A stretch of DNA of 64,000 bases. It comes from Coriobacteriaceae bacterium (GTDB lineage: Bacteria; Actinomycetota; Coriobacteriia; Coriobacteriales; Atopobiaceae). The first letter of the stretch is position 1. Every line of letters begins with the position of its first letter. The notes under the pieces are model-generated. The model searched no databases, was not told where the DNA came from, and saw only the letters and a program-made list of their open reading frames with translations. The translations under genes were made by a program, and so were the position numbers. Below are positions 42,208-49,515 of the stretch, piece by piece. The stretch lies in assembly GCA_003862195.1 (NCBI GenBank), contig QOUO01000008.1:1-64000 (forward strand), written 5' to 3'.

Positions 42208-42282
42208 TGGTGGGCGTTAGAAGATTTGAACTTCTGACCTCTTCCGTGTCAGGGAAGCGCTCTCCCCCTGAGCTAAACGCCC
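42208..42282 (-). tRNA. tRNA-Val (anticodon GAC)
   Basis: Reading leftwards from 42282: acceptor GGGCGTT pairs with AACGCCC; D arm with GCTCAGGGGGAGAGC; anticodon stem CTTCC/GGAAG with 7-nt loop CTGACAC, i.e. anticodon GAC; T arm AGAAGTTCAAATCTTCT; discriminator A at 42211 and an encoded CCA at 42208-42210. All four stems pair, so it should be functional. Confidence 0.95.
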
Positions 42283-42424
42283 GAATGTTGTGCCGCTGGG
42301 GTTGCAGCAGTTGGTAACTCTACGGGAATGCGAAGCCAAGCGCAAGCGAAAATGCCAAGCAGACGATTTCTCCGCAAATGGCGCCTATCGATTGCCAGCC
42401 AGGGCAGGCTGCCGGCAGGAAAGC

Positions 42425-42440
42425 CGTTCTTCTCGCTCGC
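42425..42440 (-). repeat. Dispersed motif copy GCGAGCGAGAAGAACG
   Basis: Reverse orientation, 20 bp outside the 3' end of the DegV gene. Confidence 0.75.
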
Positions 42441-42460
42441 GTTGGGTCGCTTGCCGTGGG

Positions 42461-43303
42461 TTACGCGTCCTTGGAGAAGTATGCCACGGCGATGGCGCCG
42501 GGACCCACGTGCGTGCCGATGGTCGCGCCGACGGTGGTGATGGGCAGCGCGTCCACGATGCCCTCCCAGAGGTCGCGCGAGTCGCGCACGTACTTGCGCA
42601 GCATCGCCTCGCCGCCCGCGGTGCAGGCGAGCGAGAAGGGCATGGCAAAGTCGATGGGGTGCTCGTCCACGAGCTGGACCAGGAGGTTCCTCGCGTTCTT
42701 GGAGCCGCGCGCCTTGCCGAGCAGCTGGATGCTGCCGTCGGTCATCGTGACGACCGGCTTGATGGAGAGGAGCATGCCCGCCGCGGCCGCCGCCGACCCG
42801 ATGCGCCCGCCGCGCCGCAGGTATTCGAGGGTGTCGAGAAGCCCGAGCATGCGGACGCGCGACCGCGCGGCCTCGAGGCGTGACGCGACCTCCGCCGCGG
42901 GCAGGCCACGCTCCGCCAGCATGAGCGCGTACTCCACGAGCACGCGCTGCCCGATGCAGGAGTTGAGCGAGTCGACCACGTGGACGTTGGGCCGCCCCTC
43001 GGCCGCGATGCACGCGCTCTGCCAGGTGGCCGAGACCTTGGACGACAGCGTCACGACCACGACGTCCTCCCCCACGGCGGTCGCGGCGTCGTAGGCCTCC
43101 GCGAACGCGCCGGGCGACACGGCCCCGGTGCTGGGCAGCGTGTCGGACTCCACCAGCAGCTCGAAGAACCGCTCGTGCGTGAGGTCGACCCCGTCGTGGT
43201 AGACGGTGTTCCCAAACGCGACCGTCAGCGGGAGCACGGTGAGGCTTGGGTTGGGAAAGTCCACGATGTCGGACGCGGAATCCGTGATGATGCGAACTGG
43301 CAT
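42461..43303 (-). CDS. DegV-family fatty-acid-binding protein
   Basis: 280 residues. DegV/FakB proteins hold a fatty acid and, in Gram-positive bacteria, present it to the kinase FakA. Visible blocks are MPVRIITDSASDI, VYHDGVDLTHERFFELL, LPSTGAVSPGAFAEAYD, VVVVTLSSKVSATWQSA, DSLNSCIGQRVLVEYA, LDTLEYLRRGGRIGSAAA and the end GTHVGPGAIAVAYF. The ATG at 43303 has GGGGAGGGGACAG upstream. Transcribed alone; no fakA neighbour in the window. Confidence 0.93.
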   Translation of the reverse strand: MPVRIITDSASDIVDFPNPSLTVLPLTVAFGNTVYHDGVDLTHERFFELLVESDTLPSTGAVSPGAFAEAYDAATAVGEDVVVVTLSSKVSATWQSACIAAEGRPNVHVVDSLNSCIGQRVLVEYALMLAERGLPAAEVASRLEAARSRVRMLGLLDTLEYLRRGGRIGSAAAAAGMLLSIKPVVTMTDGSIQLLGKARGSKNARNLLVQLVDEHPIDFAMPFSLACTAGGEAMLRKYVRDSRDLWEGIVDALPITTVGATIGTHVGPGAIAVAYFSKDA

Positions 43304-43385
43304 GGCTGTCCCCTCCCCCGGGCGGCGCCCGGCGGCAGTAGTGGTTGCGTAACTTATGACATTTGGTATGGCGCGGCAGGCGCGG

Positions 43386-43847
43386 CTACTCGATCTTCTC
43401 GAGCGACTTGAGCACCTGCTTGAGCCACCCGTAGCAGCGGCGGCGCTCCTCGGGAGTGATGTCGGCGCTCGCCCGTTCGACCACATCGTCGATGATCCGG
43501 TCCATCTCGAGCGCGGCCTCGCGCCCGCGGGCCGTGAGCGTGACCGGCGCGCGGTACCTGGAGCCGCGCCCGGCCGATGCCGTCGCATCGTCCGTGAGGT
43601 CGCGCTCCACCAGGCCGCTCTTCTCCAGGCGCGACACGATGCGCGTCACCGCGGCGCGGTCCTGCCGCATCAGCCGCGCGATGTCCGCCTCGTGCAGGCC
43701 CTCGGGCGAGTGCGCGAGGTAGTACAGGACCATGGTGTCGGTCCCGCACAGGCCCAGCGACTCCATCTTCTGCGTCTTGATGCGGCCGACCTCCTTGTTG
43801 AGCGCGTACACCAAGCCCACGAAGTTCTCGAACCTGTCGTTGGCCAC
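43386..43847 (-). CDS. MarR-family transcriptional regulator
   Basis: 153-residue winged-helix regulator: VLYYLAHSPEGLHEADIARLMRQDRAAVTRIVSRLEKSGLVERDLTDDATASAGRGSRYRAPVTLTARGREAALEM. The wing carries a longer, Gly/Ser/Ala-rich insert than usual. I placed the start at GTG 43847 because GGGGAG lies six bases before it; in this case the ribosome site and spacer (GGGGAGAAGAAC) themselves resemble the dispersed motif. It is co-directional with DegV, 82 bp away. Ligand and targets are unknown. Confidence 0.85.
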   Translation of the reverse strand: MANDRFENFVGLVYALNKEVGRIKTQKMESLGLCGTDTMVLYYLAHSPEGLHEADIARLMRQDRAAVTRIVSRLEKSGLVERDLTDDATASAGRGSRYRAPVTLTARGREAALEMDRIIDDVVERASADITPEERRRCYGWLKQVLKSLEKIE

Positions 43848-44054
43848 GTTCTTCTCCCCCACCTTGCCGCGCGGAGCGGATTCCCGCCCCGTACGGGCCA
43901 GGCGACCCGGCGGCATCGCAGCCGCGTCGGGTCGCCTGTCACTTGTTGACGTGTCAACATATTAGCACCGTGGCCGGGAGAGGCAGCCACAGCCGCGCCG
44001 TCAACACATCGCACACATTGCGGCGCCGCATAACGCACGACGCCTGGGCGAGAA

Positions 44055-44249
44055 TTACGGCTCCAACAGGTCGGACCCGTCCTCGGGCCGCGCCGCGTCC
44101 TCGGGCTCGCCCTCGCCCTCGCCGTCCATGCCGTCGCGAACGTTCTTGACGGTCTTGCCGATGGCGCTCCCCAGCTGGGGAAGCTTGTTGGGGCCATAGA
44201 TCAGGAGCAGCGCGAAGAGCGCGACCATAAGAAGGTGATCTGGATTCAT
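44055..44249 (-). CDS. TatA/E-type twin-arginine translocase small subunit
   Basis: 64 residues: one N-terminal membrane helix (HLLMVALFALLLIYGPNKLPQLG), the amphipathic helix SAIGKTVKNVRDGMD, then an acidic tail. GPNKLPQLG is the conserved hinge of TatA/TatE. The start is MNPDHLLMV at 44249. The usual Phe-Gly FGPxKLP reads YGPNKLP. No tatC is in the window. A twin-arginine lipoprotein precursor (OppA at 61.4 kb) could be a client. Confidence 0.85.
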   Translation of the reverse strand: MNPDHLLMVALFALLLIYGPNKLPQLGSAIGKTVKNVRDGMDGEGEGEPEDAARPEDGSDLLEP

Positions 44250-44539
44250 GGTTGCCTGCCTTTCTGACGTCGCGGCGGTCCTCCGCCGGTCAAGTCAAGG
44301 GTAGGCCTCGCCTATGTATACGTAAAATACAAGTGTTGGCACCTATCCATATGCAGATTGAATCGGTTTACGAGACCTGGGGCATGGCCCTTGTCCCGCA
44401 GCCCTCGTCCCATAGCGCTTTCGCAAAACTTTTACGACCGCCTACGGAACCAAACTTGACTGTAGTAACTTTTTACATGTTGAAACCATATGCCACCCGC
44501 CCTCGCGGCGGGGCCCACCATGCCGGAAGGAAGCACCGC

Positions 44540-45250
44540 ATGAAGCTCCTCAGGAAGCGCGCCCAGCAAACATCCGAGTCGGTCTGGCTCGCCATGGTCC
44601 TCGCCTGCTCGGGAGGCCTGATGGACGCGTATTCCTTCCTGGGGCGCGGCAAGGTCTTCGCCAACGCGCAGACCGGAAACCTACTGCTCCTGGGCGTCAA
44701 CATCTCCGAGGGCGCGTGGCAGAACGTGCCGCACTACCTCTGCCCCATCGTCTGCTTTGCGCTTGGCTGCGCCATCGCGCACGAAATCCGCCTGCACAAG
44801 GGCCGCGGCATGCACTGGCGCCAGATCGTCGTGGTGGCGGAGGCCGTCCTCCTGGCCTGCGTATCCCTCATGCCGGCAAGCGCCAACCTCCTGGCCAACA
44901 GCCTCACGTCGCTCGCGTGCGGCATGCAGGTCCAGGCCTTCCGCAAGCTGCACGGACGCCCCTTTGCGACCACCATGTGCATCGGCAACCTGCGCAGCGG
45001 CACGGCGGCGCTCGTCAACTACACCCACGAGGGCAAGCGTCGCGACCTGCGCTCCGCGTTCCTGTACTACCTCATCATCCTCACGTTCGTCCTGGGCGCC
45101 ATCCTGGGCAACACGCTGCTGGGCGCGTTCTCGCTCCACGCGATCGCGGCAAGCTGCGTCTTCCTTCTGGTTGCCTTCGCCCTCATGTTTGAGGACCGCG
45201 AGCACCACGGCGAGCCCTCGCCGCAGGGCACCACGGACGAGAAGAACTAG
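44540..45250 (+). CDS. DUF1275 (YoaK-type) membrane protein
   Basis: 236 residues with six to seven helices: WLAMVLACSGGLMDAYSFLGRGKVFANAQTGNLLLLG near the start carries the family pattern (GxxDAxxF, FaNxQTGNxxxL), and GMQVQAFRKLHGRPFATTMCIGNLRS gives the second repeat. Function is not established. The ATG at 44540 follows GGAAGGAAGC. Its last five codons (TDEKN, stop) are a dispersed-motif copy at 45234-45249. The 290 bp upstream hold a TTGACT box at 44456 and no gene. Confidence 0.9.
   Translation: MKLLRKRAQQTSESVWLAMVLACSGGLMDAYSFLGRGKVFANAQTGNLLLLGVNISEGAWQNVPHYLCPIVCFALGCAIAHEIRLHKGRGMHWRQIVVVAEAVLLACVSLMPASANLLANSLTSLACGMQVQAFRKLHGRPFATTMCIGNLRSGTAALVNYTHEGKRRDLRSAFLYYLIILTFVLGAILGNTLLGAFSLHAIAASCVFLLVAFALMFEDREHHGEPSPQGTTDEKN
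45234..45249 (+). repeat. Dispersed motif copy ACGGACGAGAAGAACT forming last codons of DUF1275 gene
   Basis: The motif overlaps the final codons and first base of the stop codon, showing its preference for gene ends even when it must be coding. Confidence 0.65.
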
Positions 45251-45427
45251 CCCCCTCGCCCCGCACCGTCACTCGTGCGCGATGCGTGGTCGCTCGTGCG
45301 CGTCGCTTGGCAACTCGTTCCTACCTTCCGCAAAATATCCGATAACTTTGGCGCCCCAATGGGTAGAAGGCTCCCCGATTGGCGTGGGCGGCACCCGTGC
45401 CGCCCCGTACGGAAGGCGAGGAGCATC

Positions 45428-46588
45428 ATGTATAACTTTACGTTCCATGTACCCACCACCATTCACTTTGGCAAGGGGCAGATCTCGCACCTGGCCGACC
45501 TTGCCAACTACGGCAGCCGCGTGCTGCTCTGCTACGGCGGCGGCTCCATCAAGCGCAACGGCATCTACGACGAGGCCCTGCGCATCCTGGGCGAGGCCAA
45601 GGTCCAGGTGTTCGAGCTCGCGGGCGTGGAGCCCAACCCGCGCATCCAGACGGTCCGCCGCGGCGTCGAGCTCTGCCGCGACAACGACATCCAGATGGTC
45701 CTCGCCATCGGCGGCGGCTCCACCATCGACTGCGCCAAGGTCGTCGCGGCCGGCGCCAAGTACGATGGCGACGCGTGGGACCTCGTGCTGCACCCGGAGC
45801 TCATCAAGTCGGCACTGCCGATCTTCTCGGTCCTGACCCTTTCCGCCACTGGCTCGGAAATGGATGCGTTTGCCGTTATATCGGATATGACCAAAAACGA
45901 GAAGTGGGGCACTGCCGGCGAGGCGCTCAAGCCCACGATGTCCATTCTGGATCCCACGTACACGTTCTCGGTCCCCGCTCGCCAGACGGCCGCGGGCACG
46001 GCGGACATGATGAGCCACACCTTCGAGAACTACTTTAGCATGGATGATGGCGCCTACGTGCAGAAGCGCCTGGCAGAGGGCCTGCTCAAGACCATGATCC
46101 ACTACGGCCCCATCGCGCTCGAGCATCCCGACGACTACGACGCCCGCGCCAACCTCATGTGGGCGGCCAGCCACGCCATCAACGGCCTGGTGGGCGACGG
46201 CTGCTCCCCCGCGTGGTGCGTCCACCCCATGGAGCATGAGCTCTCCGCGTTTTATGACATAACGCATGGCGAGGGACTCGCCATCCTCACGCCGGTCTGG
46301 ATGGAGCACGTGCTGTCCGACAAGACCGTCAAGCAGTTCGCGACCTACGGCCGCAACGTCTGGGGCCTCACCGGCACCGAGGACGCGCCCGTCGCCCGCG
46401 AGGCCATCGCCCGCACGCGCGAGTTCTTTACCGACACCATGCACATGCCCGCGAACCTCCGCGCCGTCGGCATCACGGACGAGAAGAACTTCGACGTCAT
46501 GGCGCAGAAGGCCGCAGACGGCTGCAAGGGATCCTTCGTGCCGCTCTCCAAGGAGGACATAGTCGAGATCTACCGCGCCGCTCTGTAA
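45428..46588 (+). CDS. Iron-containing alcohol dehydrogenase (BdhA-like)
   Basis: 386-residue NAD(P)H-dependent alcohol dehydrogenase of the butanol-dehydrogenase type: MYNFTFHVPTTIHFGKGQI, dinucleotide loop AIGGGSTIDCAKVVA, TLSATGSEMD, and the metal ligands in GTADMMSHTFENYF (Asp), HAINGL, CSPAWCVHPMEHELSAFYDITHGEGLAIL (His residues). The ATG at 45428 follows GGAGCATC. A coding motif copy (TDEKN) lies near 46477. It ends at a strong terminator, so it is transcribed alone. Probable role: reduction of aldehydes in fermentation. Confidence 0.93.
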   Translation: MYNFTFHVPTTIHFGKGQISHLADLANYGSRVLLCYGGGSIKRNGIYDEALRILGEAKVQVFELAGVEPNPRIQTVRRGVELCRDNDIQMVLAIGGGSTIDCAKVVAAGAKYDGDAWDLVLHPELIKSALPIFSVLTLSATGSEMDAFAVISDMTKNEKWGTAGEALKPTMSILDPTYTFSVPARQTAAGTADMMSHTFENYFSMDDGAYVQKRLAEGLLKTMIHYGPIALEHPDDYDARANLMWAASHAINGLVGDGCSPAWCVHPMEHELSAFYDITHGEGLAILTPVWMEHVLSDKTVKQFATYGRNVWGLTGTEDAPVAREAIARTREFFTDTMHMPANLRAVGITDEKNFDVMAQKAADGCKGSFVPLSKEDIVEIYRAAL

Positions 46589-46638
46589 CGCATCGCGCCG
46601 CGCACCGCATTCGCGCAAGACATAGGCAAGACACATGC

Positions 46639-46682
46639 AAGCGCCCCCGGCCCAGGAACGTCCTGGTGCCGGGGGCGCTTTT
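46639..46682 (+). terminator. Rho-independent terminator after alcohol dehydrogenase
   Basis: AAGCGCCCCCGGC pairs with GCCGGGGGCGCTT, an inner CCAGGA/TCCTGG extends it, and a TTTT run follows. Confidence 0.9.
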
Positions 46683-46717
46683 CGCTCTCTATTGCGGCAT
46701 CTTGCATTTGGCTTTAC

Positions 46718-46750
46718 GGAGCGAGAAGAACCGCCGTCCTTCTCGCCCAG
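46718..46750. repeat. Inverted pair of dispersed motifs forming a hairpin
   Basis: Forward GGAGCGAGAAGAACCG (46718) faces reverse CTGGGCGAGAAGGACG (ending 46750). The arms GCGAGAAG and CTTCTCGC pair perfectly around a 10-nt loop, between the end of the alcohol dehydrogenase and the convergent small gene. Confidence 0.8.
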
Positions 46751-46767
46751 CTTTGCCTTATCTGCAG

Positions 46768-46953
46768 CTAGCGGCCGCGTGCATGGCGCCAGCCGCCTCC
46801 GCGGCGTGCGCGCCAGCCGCGGGCTGCGTGACGCCCGAAGAGCCCCCTGGACTCCATCGCGTCCGACCCGTCCCCCACCACCACGATGAGGAAGAGCAGC
46901 CCGCTGATCGCGACGAACACGAGGTTCTCGATAAACTCTGGCATGAAGTCCAT
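46768..46953 (-). CDS. Small single-helix membrane protein, unknown function
   Basis: 61 residues, MDFMPEFIENLVFVAISGLLFLIVVVGDG then a basic Arg/Gly tail. One clear membrane helix at about 9-27; the Arg-rich tail would be cytoplasmic. The ATG at 46953 follows GAAAGGCGG. No family recognised. The tail's composition (RWRARRGGGWRHARGR) could also reflect a frame shared with GC-rich non-coding DNA, so its end is uncertain. Confidence 0.45.
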   Translation of the reverse strand: MDFMPEFIENLVFVAISGLLFLIVVVGDGSDAMESRGLFGRHAARGWRARRGGGWRHARGR

Positions 46954-47173
46954 GGCTGCCGCCTTTCTTCCGGGCGCCGCTCGCGCGGTCGCCGCCCTGC
47001 TTGCAACCATATGGTCCCATCTGGGCGTCCGCGCAGCCATCGACCCCGCTTACGGGTGGCTTACTCTTTTGTAAGGTTCGGACGCGGCACGGTTTCGCTT
47101 CCGTTAGTGCGAGTCATTTTGGCGTGAGCCGCAATCCTAGATGACTCAGGCCCCAGCACGGGGTAAAATAAGA
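46954..47173. other. Gap before the toxin-like unit
   Basis: No gene. It contains a T-rich stretch near 47068 and a possible rightward promoter (ATGACT at 47141, TAAAAT at 47164, 17-bp spacer) that would start transcription inside the left arm of the inverted repeat. Confidence 0.4.
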
Positions 47174-47454
47174 ACACCAGCGGTGCCCGTCCTTTGGTTA
47201 AGGGGAACGCGGGCGGCGCGGGGTTACTTTCCTAGGGGTCCAGTGCCTGCTGGGCCCCTAGAAACTCCTCGTCATCCGTTATCTCGCTTATGATCCTGTC
47301 GCATTTCCCTCGCCTCCGCGACTATGTCGAGTATGGCTTGGGCGATGCTCGCGCAGAGCGCGATGGCCTTCAGGACTTTCAGAACTAGTTGCATGTTCAT
47401 AGGCAAACGCCCTCCTTTCGAAAGGCGCCGCCCGCGTACGGACACCGCTGGTGT
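47174..47454. repeat. Long inverted repeat flanking a 42-codon hydrophobic peptide gene
   Basis: Left segments 47174-47190 and 47207-47219 are complementary to right segments 47438-47454 (16 of 17) and 47425-47437 (13 of 13); the left side has a 16-bp insertion between the two blocks. The arms enclose the small gene at 47272-47400 plus a 11-bp-arm hairpin at 47232-47261. In the leftward mRNA the 5' leader and 3' tail would pair. Confidence 0.75.
47272..47400 (-). CDS. 42-residue hydrophobic peptide, candidate type I toxin
   Basis: The peptide starts MNMQLVLKVLKAIALCASIA, giving one hydrophobic helix (about 4-27), and ends in a charged tail (REMRQDHKRDNG). AAGGAGG stands ten bases before the ATG at 47400. 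An extended -10 (TG-A-TAGAAT, minus strand, 47462-47470) would start an mRNA whose 5' and 3' ends are complementary. The size, single helix and folded mRNA are the features of type I toxins. No homologue is recognised; a mobile-element-borne small membrane protein is the alternative. Confidence 0.5.
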   Translation of the reverse strand: MNMQLVLKVLKAIALCASIAQAILDIVAEAREMRQDHKRDNG

Positions 47455-47494
47455 GAGGGCGATTCTATCACACGCACAGGCTGCATGTTGCTCA

Positions 47495-47535
47495 TCAAAA
47501 AACGCTACCTTGCAGGTAAATGCAAGATAGCGTTT
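47495..47535 (-). terminator. Terminator of the LUD gene
   Basis: AAACGCTACCTTGCA pairs with TGCAAGATAGCGTTT (one mismatch) around GGTAAA. Read leftwards it ends in TTTTTT; read rightwards it is followed by CTTTTT after two bases, so it may work in both directions. Confidence 0.85.
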
Positions 47536-47593
47536 AACTTTTTGTTGCAACCTCGCTTAGCCGCGCACCCGCGCAGCCAGCCGGCAGAACCCG

Positions 47594-48223
47594 CTAGAAC
47601 CCCAAACTGTCGTTAATCAAAATCGCGTGCATGCGGCCGGGATGATGGCTGAAGCGCGTGATCAGAAAGTTGCAGCAGATGGTGTCCTCGGACTTACAGT
47701 CCGCGCACGCCCCCGTCCTGCGGCACGGCGTGTTGATGTCAAAGCGCTGCGCGTTGATGGGCGCCGCCACGTTGCGGGCGCGCTTGATGGCCGCGTCCAG
47801 GTCGCCGCAGACCTTGTTCATCCCAATCAGAAAGAGCACGTGCCTGGGCCCGTAGGCGATGGCACTCGTGCGGTTGGAGTTGCCGTCGATGTTCACGATG
47901 ACGCCGTCGTTCGTGATGGCGTTCGCGCTTGCCACGTACACGTCCACGTCGTAGGCGGCCAGCATGGCGGCGCGACGGTCCTCCGCCTTGTCACGGTCGA
48001 TAAAGTTGTAGTTTCCGCTGGTCAGGGCATCGTTCAGGCCAATCTGGTGCGCGGTGGCGCAGCCGCCCATCGTGACGCTCGACCCCTCGCCAATGTAGGC
48101 CAGCGCCTGCGCCAGGGCGTCCTCGCGGCTGACCGCGTACTCCGCGGTGATGTTCCTGCGGCCAAGCCCCTTGATGACGGTCTGGGCCAAAAGCTCGTTG
48201 CGCTTGCTCACGTTTGCGTCCAT
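47594..48223 (-). CDS. LUD-domain (lactate-utilisation-type) protein
   Basis: 209 residues with a LUD fold: VIKGLGRRNITAEYAVSREDALAQALAYIGEGSSVTMGGCATAHQIGL, then VYVASANAITNDGVIVNIDGNSNRTSAIAYGPRHVLFLIGMNKV, typical of stand-alone LUD proteins. A Cys cluster TPCRRTGACADCKSEDTICC near 170-190 may bind a metal or Fe-S cluster. Neighbouring lldE/lldF partners are absent, so the substrate is open. The start is MDANVSKRNELLAQ at 48223. Confidence 0.9.
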   Translation of the reverse strand: MDANVSKRNELLAQTVIKGLGRRNITAEYAVSREDALAQALAYIGEGSSVTMGGCATAHQIGLNDALTSGNYNFIDRDKAEDRRAAMLAAYDVDVYVASANAITNDGVIVNIDGNSNRTSAIAYGPRHVLFLIGMNKVCGDLDAAIKRARNVAAPINAQRFDINTPCRRTGACADCKSEDTICCNFLITRFSHHPGRMHAILINDSLGF

Positions 48224-48343
48224 GGCAACCCCTCACGTAGCACGGGCGACGCGCCTGGCGCGCCGCACTTCTCCCCTGCTACGATACTACGCGCGCGAGC
48301 GTCCGCACACGTCGAAACTCCCCACCAATCGCCCCACACCAAC

Positions 48344-48359
48344 GCGGGCGAGAAGAACG
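48344..48359 (+). repeat. Dispersed motif copy, perfect consensus
   Basis: Lies two bases before the TTATCG palindrome in the divergent gap between the LUD gene and the DUF2975 gene. Confidence 0.85.
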
Positions 48360-48361
48360 AT

Positions 48362-48378
48362 TTATCGTGTCTCGATAA
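48362..48378. promoter_or_regulatory. Palindromic operator TTATCG-TGTCT-CGATAA
   Basis: Perfect 6-bp arms, 66 bp upstream of the DUF2975-HTH gene pair. It is a likely binding site for the small HTH protein encoded there. Confidence 0.6.
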
Positions 48379-48443
48379 TTTATTATTGCAATGCGATGCG
48401 CTCCACTCTATGCTCATGCCAACGGCAACGCAAGGAGGTCGCA

Positions 48444-48923
48444 ATGGAACTGAGGAAGCTTTCCGTCTGGCTGAGGGCGATCGTCGTGTGCGCAGCGGCA
48501 TGCGGGCTCGTGATCTGTGCGGTGATCGTGCCAGAGCTCGGTCAGGCCATCGTGCACGACTACCCGGAGTTCCATGGCTGGTACGCCCCGTGGCTCGCGT
48601 TTGCCTGGCTGTTTGCCCTGCCGCTCTTCGTGGCGCTGACGCTGGTGTGGAAGCTTGCCGCAAGCATTGCATCAGACAGGCCGTTTACCAGCAAGAATGC
48701 AAGGCTCCTCAAGCTCATCTCGCAGCTGGCCGCAGGCGACGCGGCGTTCTTCCTCGTAGGCAACGTGGCGCTCTGGCTCATGGGCATGAACCACCCGGGC
48801 GTTGTGCTCCTCTCGCTCGTGGTGGTGTGCGCGGGCCTCTTCCTGGCGCTAGCCGCGGCCGCGCTGTCGCGCCTGGTCGGGCGCGCGGCGGAGCTGCAGG
48901 AGCAAAGCGACCTCACGATCTAG
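48444..48923 (+). CDS. DUF2975 membrane protein
   Basis: 159 residues, four helices: WLRAIVVCAAACGLVICAVIVP, YAPWLAFAWLFALPLFVALTLVWKLA, then SDRPFTSKNARLLKLISQLAAGDAAFFLVGNVALWLM and a C-terminal helix. The RPFTxxNARLLK phrase is the family signature. Nearly always paired with a YozG-like HTH gene, as here 9 bp downstream. AAGGAGG precedes the ATG. Molecular role unknown; it is thought to modulate the HTH partner at the membrane. Confidence 0.9.
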   Translation: MELRKLSVWLRAIVVCAAACGLVICAVIVPELGQAIVHDYPEFHGWYAPWLAFAWLFALPLFVALTLVWKLAASIASDRPFTSKNARLLKLISQLAAGDAAFFLVGNVALWLMGMNHPGVVLLSLVVVCAGLFLALAAAALSRLVGRAAELQEQSDLTI

Positions 48924-48932
48924 GGAGCGGGC

Positions 48933-49160
48933 ATGAGCGGAAGGATCGTCTTCAACATCGACGTCATGCTTGCCCGCCGCAAGATGACCGTCACGGAGCT
49001 GGCCGAGCGCGTCGGCATCACGGTGCCCAACATGTCCATCCTCAAGACGGGCAAGGCGCGGGCCATCAAGGTGAGCACGCTCGCCAAGCTGTGCGAGGCG
49101 CTGGACTGCCAGCCAGGCGACATCCTGGAGTACGTAGAGGACGAGAAGGACGAGGGATAG
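48933..49160 (+). CDS. YozG-like Xre-family HTH regulator
   Basis: 75-residue single-domain HTH: MLARRKMTVTELAERVGITVPNMSILKTGKARAIKVSTLAKLCEALDCQPGDILEYVED. The recognition segment (TVPNMSILKTGKARA) is the pattern of the DUF2975-associated regulators. It starts 9 bp after the DUF2975 stop. The TTATCG palindrome upstream is its probable operator. The C-terminus is EDEKDEG. Confidence 0.92.
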   Translation: MSGRIVFNIDVMLARRKMTVTELAERVGITVPNMSILKTGKARAIKVSTLAKLCEALDCQPGDILEYVEDEKDEG

Positions 49161-49515
49161 CAAGGCGAGAACTTCTCCCAAACCCGAGCAACTCGCCAGT
49201 CGAATCTCGGGAAATGCCACGCTCTTGCATATCTCACCTTACTACTGACAACCTACTGACAAGTACTGTTTACTACTGCCAAGCCCGCTTAGGGTGCATT
49301 TCTCCCTTGGAGTCGGCTTTCGCGCCGCAGCCGGTTTTTCGCATCATAATCATCGCCAAAGACCTCTCAACAACTCCTCATACCTCTGGTGCGAAAGCTA
49401 CCGTTCAGATGGTACGAACGTTCACGTTGAGGCCAACACCGCCAAGATGCCTATCATTAGGAGTCATGTAGCCGCCTTGTCCTCTCGGACATGGCACGTT
49501 TGACGGGAGTTGGCC
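49161..49515 (+). promoter_or_regulatory. cas9 upstream region with three CTACTG repeats
   Basis: 355-bp gap with no gene. CTACTGACAA at 49242 and 49253 and CTACTGCCAA at 49273 are phased at 11 and 20 bp. The composition shifts to A/T-richer here, marking the left border of the CRISPR island. GGGAG at 49505-49509 is the cas9 ribosome site. Confidence 0.5.
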
